This document shows positions 8,417-16,045 of a stretch of DNA of 64,000 nucleotides, in pieces. The stretch's first letter is position 1. Each line of letters starts with the position of its first letter. The stretch is taken from contig DLGF01000009.1 of assembly GCA_002482545.1 (NCBI GenBank), positions 124,001-188,000 of the forward strand, given 5' to 3'. Both the position numbers and the translations under genes were made by a program. The DNA comes from Sporomusaceae bacterium UBA7701 (GTDB taxonomy: Bacteria > Bacillota > Negativicutes > Sporomusales > UBA7701). The notes beneath the pieces are model-generated. The model was not told the origin of the DNA. It searched no databases and worked only from the letters and a program-made list of their open reading frames with translations.

Positions 8417-10027
8417 TTATTTGGCTTCCTCGATACTTATGCCGTAGTAGGGCATGTTGGACCAGCCGTTCCAGGATACCGTGAAGTTTTTCACCCGCGG
8501 TTGAACGACGAATAAATGCTCCAGGGTAAACAGCGGCACCCAGGCGGCGTCCCGGATAACAATCTGCTCCTCCAGCTCTTGATATAACTTGTATCGGGCA
8601 TTCTGGTCGGTCATTGTCCTCGCCTGCTCCAGCTTGGCGGCCACTGCGGCGTTCTGATAGTTAAACGACCGGACGACGGAGTTTTTCGGGGCAAAGAAGG
8701 TATAAATGAAGTTATCAGGATCGTTATAATCGGCTGACCAATCCGACAGGTACATCGGCAGTTGTCCTTGCTTTCTTGTGGCAAACCAGGTGGCCCGGTC
8801 CATCTGCTTGATCTCCGCGCGGATGCCGACTTCTTTCAGCATGGCCTGCACAGCTTCATTCACCCGGAGGGATGACGGATTGTCGGTTACCTGGGTGATA
8901 ACCATATCGAAGCCGTCGGCGTAGCCGGCTTCTTTCAGCAGCTCTTTCGCCTTCTCTAGGTCATAGGCGATTTTCGGCGCGTCCGGGTTGTAGCCGGCCA
9001 GACCGGGCGGCATGATGGTGCTTATGAGCTGACCTTTTCCATAATACAGTTTGTCTAGGAGGACCTGACGGTTGACCGCCATCTGAAAAGCTTTTCTGAC
9101 CCTGACATCGTCGAACGGCTTGATGCTTTCGTTGATGCAGTAATAGTACACGCCGACTCGCGGTCCCTTTACGATTTGGTTTTTCCATTTTTCGTTTTGT
9201 TCAAAATAAGGGATCTGCGTTCTGGCATTATCACAATCGAATACATCCAATTCCCCGGTTTCAAACTGCATTTTCTGGGTATCGGGGTCCGGCACAACCT
9301 TCAGGACGATTCGCTCCAGGGCAGCCTTTCCCTGCCAGTACTGGTCAAAGGCTTCCAGGGTCACATGGTCGTTTACTTGCCATTCCTTGATTTGGAAGGG
9401 GCCGGTGCCGATCGTTTTTTTGGGGTCCAGGCCAAACTGGTCTCCGGCGGCCTCGGTCGCCTTCCGGTTGTAGATGGAGCCGGCCGGAGTCGCCAGGTTG
9501 GCCAGGAACGGCCCGAAGGGCTCGGCCAAGGTAATTTCAATGGTATATTTGTCGATGGCCTTCAGGCCTTTGACGGTCTCGGCCTTGCCGTCCAGCCGCT
9601 CTTTCGCCCCGGCAATCATATCCAAAAAATCGCTATTCAGCGCTTTGGTTTTCGGATTGAGCATCCTGTCGAAAGTAAACAGCACGTCATCGGCGGTCAG
9701 TTCTTCGCCGTTATGAAATTTGACGCCTTGGCGAAGATGGAAAGTATACACCCTACCGTCGGCGGACACGTCCCATTTTTCCGCCAGTCCGGGCACCAGT
9801 TCCGACTTGCCGGGCAGGGTGGTCTTGGCTTCTACCAGCCGGTCAAAGATATTCAAAGGTATTCCGTAATCCTCGGTGGTGAGCTGGACATCCGCCGTGT
9901 GCGGATCGCTGATCAGAGCCAGTCGCAGGGTGTTCTTGCCAGAAGCCTTGTCAGACATCGAGCATCCCGCCGCGAAGACTAGCAGGAGGCATAATCCAGT
10001 GACAATAACCGCTCTAAAGCCCTTCAC
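8417..10027 (-). CDS. Peptide ABC transporter substrate-binding lipoprotein (family 5)
   Basis: Extracytoplasmic receptor delivering di/oligopeptides to the DppBCDF transporter, 536 residues, the usual family-5 length. Seen: signal peptide with lipobox FAAGC, the family block LVPGLAEKWDVSADGRVYTF (about residues 80-100), VKFHNGEELTADDVLFTFDR, and C-terminal IRDAAWVPLFTL. GTG at 10027 with GGAGGGG 5 bases upstream is preferred over an ATG at 10084 that would place 19 polar residues before the signal peptide. It is the last gene of the operon, 131 bp after the DUF4438 gene, and is followed by a terminator. Confidence 0.94.
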   Translation of the reverse strand: MKGFRAVIVTGLCLLLVFAAGCSMSDKASGKNTLRLALISDPHTADVQLTTEDYGIPLNIFDRLVEAKTTLPGKSELVPGLAEKWDVSADGRVYTFHLRQGVKFHNGEELTADDVLFTFDRMLNPKTKALNSDFLDMIAGAKERLDGKAETVKGLKAIDKYTIEITLAEPFGPFLANLATPAGSIYNRKATEAAGDQFGLDPKKTIGTGPFQIKEWQVNDHVTLEAFDQYWQGKAALERIVLKVVPDPDTQKMQFETGELDVFDCDNARTQIPYFEQNEKWKNQIVKGPRVGVYYYCINESIKPFDDVRVRKAFQMAVNRQVLLDKLYYGKGQLISTIMPPGLAGYNPDAPKIAYDLEKAKELLKEAGYADGFDMVITQVTDNPSSLRVNEAVQAMLKEVGIRAEIKQMDRATWFATRKQGQLPMYLSDWSADYNDPDNFIYTFFAPKNSVVRSFNYQNAAVAAKLEQARTMTDQNARYKLYQELEEQIVIRDAAWVPLFTLEHLFVVQPRVKNFTVSWNGWSNMPYYGISIEEAK

Positions 10028-10158
10028 GTAAACCCCTCCTCTTCCTTGATTGATTAAGGCCCGTCGAAAAAACGAAACTCTCACCGCCTCCTTTTGTTCC
10101 GCCGCCGCGTCCAGGAAATCTGCCCTGCCTGCCGGCTGCGGCTCTTTTCATCTTCGAG

Positions 10159-11022
10159 CTATTTCAAAATGCCTTTGTAATACCCGATATTGGCCTTTTT
10201 ATCCAGCCTGGGTTTTATTCTCCCCTGCTTGCAGCTCAGGACGGTGACGACGCCGGGGCCGTGACCGGCCAGGATGCAGTTGCTGTGAACAACGACGCCG
10301 ACCGTAACTGCACCCCTGAAGTAGCCCCTTCCGTAGGTATTGTCGCAATCCCGCAACAGCACCAGATCGCCGAACCTCAGGCTCTCCAGGCCAAAGGCCC
10401 GGACTGCCTCCCGGTCCTGGGTCATGATGTCATAATCCCCTTTGTGGGGCACGGTCGACCCAATGCCCGACCCCATAAGAAACGGCGGCACTTCCGCCAC
10501 GGCGGGCACTTCGAGGCAGCCGTCCTTTTCCCTGATCTCCATTGCCGCCAAAACAGCCGGATCGACGCTCATGATCTGGACGGCCGGATAGTCCAGCAGT
10601 TTCAGACCCAGACCCCAGGCCTTGATTTGGACCTTATCGCCGACAGCCAAGCTGTCGAGTTCGCGGGTGTCGAAATAAACCATCGTGTTGTCTCTTCCTC
10701 CGTGGGTACCGGTGACAAATCCTTTCAGGCCCTTGCCGTCGCCGGTGATTACGCTGGCTTGGTTGCCGAGGCAGGCCAAAGTGATGAGCGCCGTGTTCTC
10801 GACGTCCACCGGGTTGCGGATGGAAACGCCCGGTTCTACATGGTCGCCCTCCCAGCCAAAAACGCTGTCGCCAATCGCTATGTTATAGGTTATGGCCCCG
10901 ATTCCCGGCAGTATTTGCGGAATTCCGTCCTGTCCCACCTTCCATGGGTTTTCCAGGCGCGGATGGGCGATTTCGCCCATCACCGACTGCATTACCAGCC
11001 GGTCGGCATTGGTTCTTAGCAT
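10159..11022 (-). CDS. DUF4438 domain-containing protein
   Basis: About 287 residues, matching the DUF4438 family, whose function is not established. Seen: conserved opening LVMQSVMGEIAHPRLENPW, a central VTGTHGGRDNTMVYF block and a terminal VVVHSNCILAGHGPGVV block, with many glycine-rich turns; no signal peptide or membrane segment. Start is ambiguous: ATG at 11022 has GGGGG 8 bases before it, GTG at 11031 is the alternative. It lies 21 bp after dppF and 131 bp before the binding-protein gene, so it is inside the peptide uptake/D-aminopeptidase operon, suggesting a role in handling the imported peptide or amino acid. That role is inference. Confidence 0.85.
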   Translation of the reverse strand: MLRTNADRLVMQSVMGEIAHPRLENPWKVGQDGIPQILPGIGAITYNIAIGDSVFGWEGDHVEPGVSIRNPVDVENTALITLACLGNQASVITGDGKGLKGFVTGTHGGRDNTMVYFDTRELDSLAVGDKVQIKAWGLGLKLLDYPAVQIMSVDPAVLAAMEIREKDGCLEVPAVAEVPPFLMGSGIGSTVPHKGDYDIMTQDREAVRAFGLESLRFGDLVLLRDCDNTYGRGYFRGAVTVGVVVHSNCILAGHGPGVVTVLSCKQGRIKPRLDKKANIGYYKGILK

Positions 11023-11043
11023 GTCAAGCACCCCCGTTTTTCA

Positions 11044-12015
11044 CTAGCCTAAGGGAAAATGGCAAGCGCATTGTCGCCCGCCGAAATCCGCCAGTTCCGG
11101 TTCTTCTGCGGCGCAAATCCCTTTGGCATACGGGCACCGCGTATGAAACCTGCACCCCGGCGGCGGGTTGATGGGACTGGGCACATCGCCTTCCAGGATG
11201 CGCTTTTCCCGATTGCGCAGCTTTGGATTGGGCAGCGGCACCGCCATCATCAGAAACTGGGTGTAGGGATGCAGCGGCTGGTCAAATACTGCTTTGCAGC
11301 TTCCCAGTTCCACCACCTTGCCCAGAAACATGACGCACACCCGGTTGGCCATATAGCGCACCACACTCAGATTGTGGGAAATAAACAGGTAGGTCAGGCC
11401 CAGTTGCTGCTGCAGGTCCTTTAACAAGTTCAAAATCTGCGACTGGATGGAGACATCCAGGGCCGAGACGGGTTCATCGCAGATCAGTAATTCCGGATTG
11501 AGAGCCAGCGCCCTGGCGATGCCGATCCTTTGCCGCTGTCCGCCGCTGAATTGATGCGGATACCTCGTCATATAACCTTTTTCCAGGCCGACCAGGTTCA
11601 TCAGTTCCCCCACCCGGCTGTCCATTTCTTTGCCTTGGGCGAGGCTATGGGTTTCCAGAGGCTCCCCGATGATGCTGCGGACCTTCATCCGGGGATTGAG
11701 GGAAGCATACGGGTCCTGAAAGATAATCTGTACTTGTTTCCGGAACGCCGTCCGCTCGGCGGGGTTTAACTTATAGATGTTTTGCCGCTTGAAGTAAACT
11801 TCGCCCTCAGTCGGTTCCAACAGATTGATCAGCAGCCTGCCCAGCGTGCTTTTCCCGCAGCCCGATTCCCCCACCAGCGCCAGCGTCTCGTTCTTGCCGA
11901 TCGCGATATTGATATTGTCGACGGCCCGCACCACGTCCCCGCTCTTGCCAAACCATCCGGCCGAACCTGCGAAGTATTTTTTCAGGCCGTTGCTTGTAAC
12001 AAGTGTCTCAGCCAC
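11044..12015 (-). CDS. dppF: Dipeptide ABC transporter ATP-binding protein (second ATPase)
   Basis: Cytosolic ATPase of the peptide importer, 323 residues. Seen: Walker A GESGCGKS (about residues 50-57), Q-loop QDPYASLNPRMKV, signature SGGQRQRIGIARAL, Walker B LLICDEPVSALD, and the oligopeptide-transporter C-terminal domain PPGCRFHTRCPYAKGIC whose cysteines in this family can bind an Fe-S cluster. GTG start at 12015. It is 11 bp after dppD, and works with it as a heterodimer. Confidence 0.95.
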   Translation of the reverse strand: MAETLVTSNGLKKYFAGSAGWFGKSGDVVRAVDNINIAIGKNETLALVGESGCGKSTLGRLLINLLEPTEGEVYFKRQNIYKLNPAERTAFRKQVQIIFQDPYASLNPRMKVRSIIGEPLETHSLAQGKEMDSRVGELMNLVGLEKGYMTRYPHQFSGGQRQRIGIARALALNPELLICDEPVSALDVSIQSQILNLLKDLQQQLGLTYLFISHNLSVVRYMANRVCVMFLGKVVELGSCKAVFDQPLHPYTQFLMMAVPLPNPKLRNREKRILEGDVPSPINPPPGCRFHTRCPYAKGICAAEEPELADFGGRQCACHFPLG

Positions 12016-12026
12016 AATACCGCCCC

Positions 12027-13055
12027 CTAACCTTTATACTTCCAACATCGAACCAAATGGCTCCCGCCGGTCTCAAACAGCGCGGGCTCCGCTTCGCGGC
12101 AGATCGCCCTGGCCGACTCGCAGCGCGGATGGAACCGGCAACCCTTGGGCAACTGCAGCAAATTGGGCACCATCCCCACGATGTTGTAGAGCCGCTCGTT
12201 CTCCTGATACATCTTGGGCAGGGATTTCAGCAACCCCGCCGTATAGGGGTGCAACGCGCGGTCGAACAATTCATAGACATCGGCGTGTTCGACAATTCGG
12301 CCGGCATACATAACATTCACATCGTCGCAGATTTCGGCCACAACGCCCAGGTCGTGGGTAATCAGGATAATCGCTGAATTCAGTTCTTCCTGCAGTTCTT
12401 TCATCAGCCTGAGAATCTGGGCCTGGACCGTGACGTCGAGGGCGGTGGTGGGTTCGTCGGCGATCAAAAGCTTCGGCCGGCAGCTTAAGGCCATGGCGAT
12501 CATCACCCGCTGCCGCAGCCCGCCGGAGAGTTGATGCGGATAAACGTCAATCCGCTTTTCCGGTTCGGGTATGCCGACCAGGTTGAACATCGCGAGGGCC
12601 TTCTCCCGGGCTTGTGCTTTACTGAGTTTCTGGTGCAGAATCAGGGCTTCCATCACCTGCTTGCCGACGGTGTAAACCGGGTTCAGGGACGTCATGGGTT
12701 CCTGAAAGATCATGGAAATTTCGTTGCCGCGGATATGCCCCATCTCTTTCTCGGTAAGTTCCAGCAGGTTTTTCCCGTCCAGAACAACCCTGCCGGCGAT
12801 AATTTTCCCGGGCGGCGAAGGCACCAGGCGCAGGATGGAAAGGGCGGTGATGCTTTTCCCGCAGCCCGATTCCCCGACAAGTCCCAGAATTTTTCCTCTG
12901 CGCACTTCCAGGCTGATATCGTCAACAGCCGGGATCACTCCTTGGCGGGTGGAAAAATAAGTTTTTAACCCTGCTACTGTAAGCATCACTTCACCCTCCG
13001 GCCGTTGGTTGCCCGTCGAATCCGCCTTTTGCGCCGTCATGCTGTCATCCGGCAT
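12027..13055 (-). CDS. dppD: Dipeptide ABC transporter ATP-binding protein (first ATPase)
   Basis: ATPase partner of DppF, 342 residues. Seen: Walker A GESGCGKS, Q-loop QEPMTSLNPVYTV, signature LSGGLRQRVMIAMAL, Walker B LLIADEPTTALD and C-terminal PKGCRFHPRCESARAIC. ATG at 13055 has GGGAGG 7 bases upstream; an internal ATG at 12986 also has GGAGG 8 bases upstream and would remove an unusual polar 23-residue extension, so the true start is not settled. Gap to dppC is 21 bp. Confidence 0.94.
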   Translation of the reverse strand: MPDDSMTAQKADSTGNQRPEGEVMLTVAGLKTYFSTRQGVIPAVDDISLEVRRGKILGLVGESGCGKSITALSILRLVPSPPGKIIAGRVVLDGKNLLELTEKEMGHIRGNEISMIFQEPMTSLNPVYTVGKQVMEALILHQKLSKAQAREKALAMFNLVGIPEPEKRIDVYPHQLSGGLRQRVMIAMALSCRPKLLIADEPTTALDVTVQAQILRLMKELQEELNSAIILITHDLGVVAEICDDVNVMYAGRIVEHADVYELFDRALHPYTAGLLKSLPKMYQENERLYNIVGMVPNLLQLPKGCRFHPRCESARAICREAEPALFETGGSHLVRCWKYKG

Positions 13056-13076
13056 TTTACAGCCTCCCTCAGCCGC

Positions 13077-13988
13077 TTAGTGTTTCATATAGGGATCGAG
13101 GGCGTCTCTCAGCCCGTCGCCTAAGAAGTTAAAGGCCAATACCACCAGCAGGATGGCAATTCCCGGTGTAATTGCCACCCAGGGAGCGACAGAAAGAAAT
13201 TCCTTCCCGGTCGACACCATGAGTCCCCAGCTTGGCGTAGGCGGCTGAGCGCCCACCCCCAGGAAGCTCAGGCTTGCTTCCGACAGGATGGCTCCCGGAA
13301 TACCCAGGGTGAACAGCACCAGCAGCGAAGGAACGCAGTTGGGAAACAGATGCCTTGCGATCACTACCCGGTTCTTGACGCCGATGGCCCTGGCGGCTTC
13401 AATAAACTCCTTTTCTTTCAGGGAAAGGGTCTGTGCCCTTACCACCCGGGCGATGCCTGCCCAGCCGACCAGGCTGAGGGCAATGAAGATATTGAGAAGG
13501 CTCGCCCCCAGCGTATACATGACGACCATCGCCAACAGCAGCGAGGGGAAGGCCATCACGATGTCCGCCGACCGCATGATGGCGGAATCCGTCCTGCCGC
13601 CGTAAAATCCGGCCAGCAGCCCCAGAATCGTGCCGATGGCCATGGATATGGCCGTCGGCACCAGCCCGATGACGAGAGATATCCGCGACCCATGGATAAT
13701 CCGGCTCAGGATGTCCCGGCCGTACATATCGGTGCCCAGCGGATATTCCGGCGAAGGCCTGTGAAACTGGGCGTTCAGGTTTACCAGATATGGATCATGC
13801 GGCGAAATATACGGTGCGAAAATCGCCGCAGCCACGAACAGCAGCAGCCCGATTCCTCCAAGCGAAGCGCTGCGATTTTGTTTGATCGAGTACAGCAGTT
13901 CGCGCCAAAACGACTCGGTAACCGGTTCTTTTTCTTTCCTGGCCGGAACGCCCGGCGGTCCTGACGGCATATCCGCTTTCGGCTCCAT
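13077..13988 (-). CDS. dppC: Dipeptide ABC transporter permease
   Basis: Inner-membrane permease, about 303 residues. Seen: polar N-terminus, six predicted hydrophobic segments, the PLGTDMYGRDILSRIIHGSRISL block typical of DppC/OppC, and the EAA loop EAARAIGVKNRVVIARHLFPN that contacts the ATPases. ATG at 13988 follows GAGAGGG; a GTG at 13997 is an alternative. Lies 32 bp after dppB. Confidence 0.94.
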   Translation of the reverse strand: MEPKADMPSGPPGVPARKEKEPVTESFWRELLYSIKQNRSASLGGIGLLLFVAAAIFAPYISPHDPYLVNLNAQFHRPSPEYPLGTDMYGRDILSRIIHGSRISLVIGLVPTAISMAIGTILGLLAGFYGGRTDSAIMRSADIVMAFPSLLLAMVVMYTLGASLLNIFIALSLVGWAGIARVVRAQTLSLKEKEFIEAARAIGVKNRVVIARHLFPNCVPSLLVLFTLGIPGAILSEASLSFLGVGAQPPTPSWGLMVSTGKEFLSVAPWVAITPGIAILLVVLAFNFLGDGLRDALDPYMKH

Positions 13989-14020
13989 TGCGCTCACCCT
14001 CTCGCCTTTTTTGACTCGGT

Positions 14021-14941
14021 CTATTTGCTTTTAATTCTGGGGTCCAAGATGGAATACATGATGTCAGCCGCAAGATTTCCAATGATGACCAGCAGAGTGG
14101 TAAAGATGACCGACGCTTGAAGCAACGGCATATCTCTGGCTTGAATGGCGTTGACGGCGATCCGGCCGATCCCGGGAATGCTGAAAATCGTTTCGGTAAT
14201 CACCGCGCCGGAAAGCAGCGACGCTACTTGGATGGCCATCACGGTCACAACCGGCAGAAAGGAATTCTTCAGGGCATGGTTCACCAATACGGAAACCGCG
14301 GTCAGGCCCTTCGCCCTGGCAGTCCTTATGTAGTCGTTTCCCATGACCTCCAGCAGGCTGGAGCGGGTGAGGCGGGCAATCATTCCCGCCGAACTCCAGC
14401 CCAAAACAACAGCGGGCATGATGAGGCACAGCGGGCTATTAAAGCCGGAAACCGGAAGCCAGCCCAACTGGAACGCAAATATGTACTGCATCAGCAAGCC
14501 GGCCCAGAAAACCGGCATGGATACGCCCAGCAGCGCAAACCCCATGGAAAAGTAATCAGGGAAGGAGTTTTTCTTGACTACCGACAAAATGCCGGCCGGT
14601 ATCCCCACCAGCCATGAAAAAAGCGCCGCCGCCACAGCGAGCAGCAAGGTGTTGGGAAAAGCGTCCATCAGCAAGGTCGCCACCGGCCGGTTCATTTTGT
14701 AGGAAACGCCAAAATCCCCGTGCAGCGCGTCCCATACGAACCGGCCAAACCGCACATATAACGGATCGTCCAGATGCATTTCGGCGCGCACCCTGGCAAC
14801 CACGTCCGGATCGATGTGCTCGGCCATCATCAAGGCCACCGGATCTCCAGGAACAACATTCAGCAGGACAAAAATAATCAAAATTACTCCCAGAAGAATC
14901 GGAACAGAACCCAGGAGACGGTTCAGAACAAATCTCCCCAT
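14021..14941 (-). CDS. dppB: Dipeptide ABC transporter permease
   Basis: Inner-membrane permease partner of DppC, 306 residues. Seen: N-terminal LNRLLGSVPILLGVILIIFVLL, the DPLYVRFGRFVWDALHGDFGVSY block typical of DppB, the EAA loop YIRTARAKGLTAVSVLVNHALKN, and the closing DIMYSILDPRIK. ATG at 14941 with GGGAGG 8 bases upstream. It is 53 bp after the D-aminopeptidase gene. Confidence 0.95.
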   Translation of the reverse strand: MGRFVLNRLLGSVPILLGVILIIFVLLNVVPGDPVALMMAEHIDPDVVARVRAEMHLDDPLYVRFGRFVWDALHGDFGVSYKMNRPVATLLMDAFPNTLLLAVAAALFSWLVGIPAGILSVVKKNSFPDYFSMGFALLGVSMPVFWAGLLMQYIFAFQLGWLPVSGFNSPLCLIMPAVVLGWSSAGMIARLTRSSLLEVMGNDYIRTARAKGLTAVSVLVNHALKNSFLPVVTVMAIQVASLLSGAVITETIFSIPGIGRIAVNAIQARDMPLLQASVIFTTLLVIIGNLAADIMYSILDPRIKSK

Positions 14942-14994
14942 TGTTTATACCTCCCGCTTAGAGCATTCAGTCCCAGCGCCCCTGTTGCACGGCC

Positions 14995-15813
14995 TCACTG
15001 CACCGTTCCCGCCAAGGTGACCAGGGTACGGAAGGCTTTATAGGCCGCCAGGATATCGGGAGCCTGAAACGCGACCGAAGTTCCGCCTGTCCGGATCGCG
15101 CCGGGCATTATTTCCGCGGCTTCGGCCATGCCGCTATGCAGGAAGGCTACCTCCAGTTGCACCGGCCGCTTGATTTTTACCGGTCTGACCCGTTGTTTCA
15201 TGATCAAGGCCCGGTAAGCGCCTTCTTCAATGACCCGCCTTGCGTCCTCGGCGCCCAGGCAGATCGCCGCATACCTGCTGCGGGTTTCCTTGACGGTCAC
15301 CTCGGTCACGTCGGCAATCAGGGCTTTGGCTTCCCCCACCAGTTGGTTGTCGCCGGAAACCATCAGCACAGGTACGTCATAATGCCCGGCAACATAAGCG
15401 TTAAGAGCCAGTTCACCGGCCTCCTGCCCGTTGAGCCAAAGACAGCCCACTGTCCGGCTGCTGTACGTATGGCTCAGAACGCCCCGGGCATTCATTCGCG
15501 CATGATAGCCAAGCAGCATCACTCCGTCAAACGTGGCGTCCAGCCCTTCCATCATGCTGCCCGGCTTAGGCGAGCCGGTGAGCAGCCTGGCCGGGGACTG
15601 AAGCTCCTCAATCAGCAGATTGGTCATCGCGTTATGGGAATCGTTCACCAGAAGTTCCTTTGCCCCGGCCCTCACCGCGCCCCGGACCGCGGCATTGACC
15701 TCCTCCGTCATGAGCTTTCGCGCCCTGGCGTAATCGTATCCCCGGCTGGAAGTCTGATCCCAGCTGACAATTCCGGAAATCCCTTCCATATCTACCGAAA
15801 AAAACACTTTCAA
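14995..15813 (-). CDS. dppA: M55-family D-aminopeptidase
   Basis: Zinc-dependent aminopeptidase that releases N-terminal D-amino acids, 272 residues, as in Bacillus DppA. Seen: SVDMEG near the N-terminus and NDSHN and GYHARM further on. With the TTG at 15813 as start, the zinc ligands fall at D8, E10, H60 and H104, the same numbers as in Bacillus subtilis DppA, and AGGAGG lies about 9 bases before; this decides the start over the upstream in-frame codon at 15849. First gene of the sigma-54 operon: it would hydrolyse D-amino-acid peptides (for instance from peptidoglycan) brought in by the DppBCDF transporter. Confidence 0.94.
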   Translation of the reverse strand: MKVFFSVDMEGISGIVSWDQTSSRGYDYARARKLMTEEVNAAVRGAVRAGAKELLVNDSHNAMTNLLIEELQSPARLLTGSPKPGSMMEGLDATFDGVMLLGYHARMNARGVLSHTYSSRTVGCLWLNGQEAGELALNAYVAGHYDVPVLMVSGDNQLVGEAKALIADVTEVTVKETRSRYAAICLGAEDARRVIEEGAYRALIMKQRVRPVKIKRPVQLEVAFLHSGMAEAAEIMPGAIRTGGTSVAFQAPDILAAYKAFRTLVTLAGTVQ

Positions 15814-15866
15814 CGCCGCTTTCCTCCTTTTCAGGAAATCAAACTGCAACCTCCTGCCCTTACCGG

Positions 15867-15884
15867 TTGCAAGCAGTATGCCAA
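15867..15884 (-). promoter_or_regulatory. Sigma-54 (-24/-12) promoter of dpp operon
   Basis: Minus strand TTGGCATACTGCTTGCAA: GG and GC dinucleotides separated by exactly 10 bp, as required for sigma-54, with TTGGCA and TTGCA elements close to consensus. Predicted start of transcription is near 15857, some 44 bp before dppA. The gene just upstream encodes a GAFTGA-containing sigma-54 activator. Confidence 0.85.
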
Positions 15885-16005
15885 CCCCGGAAGCAGCGGT
15901 ACAAGGAATGCGGCCTCCGGAAGTTGTCCGCCAAAGCGAACAGAAACAGCAAAGCGATGAAGCTAAGATATCGCCTGTTTCCAGGAATTCTTAACTCCAC
16001 CGCTT

Positions 16006-16045
16006 ATTCGGCAAAACGAATTATTGTTCGGTTTAGCGAACAATA
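16006..16045. promoter_or_regulatory. Tandem enhancer dyads for the sigma-54 activator
   Basis: Two inverted repeats with the same core TTCG-N6-CGAA: 16022-16045 (9-bp perfect arms TATTGTTCG / CGAACAATA) and 16006-16021 (ATTCG / CGAAT). Their centres are 20 bp apart, about two helical turns, and lie roughly 155-177 bp upstream of the predicted start site, a normal distance for enhancer-binding proteins. The first overlaps the 3' end of the activator gene. Binding is inferred. Confidence 0.65.
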
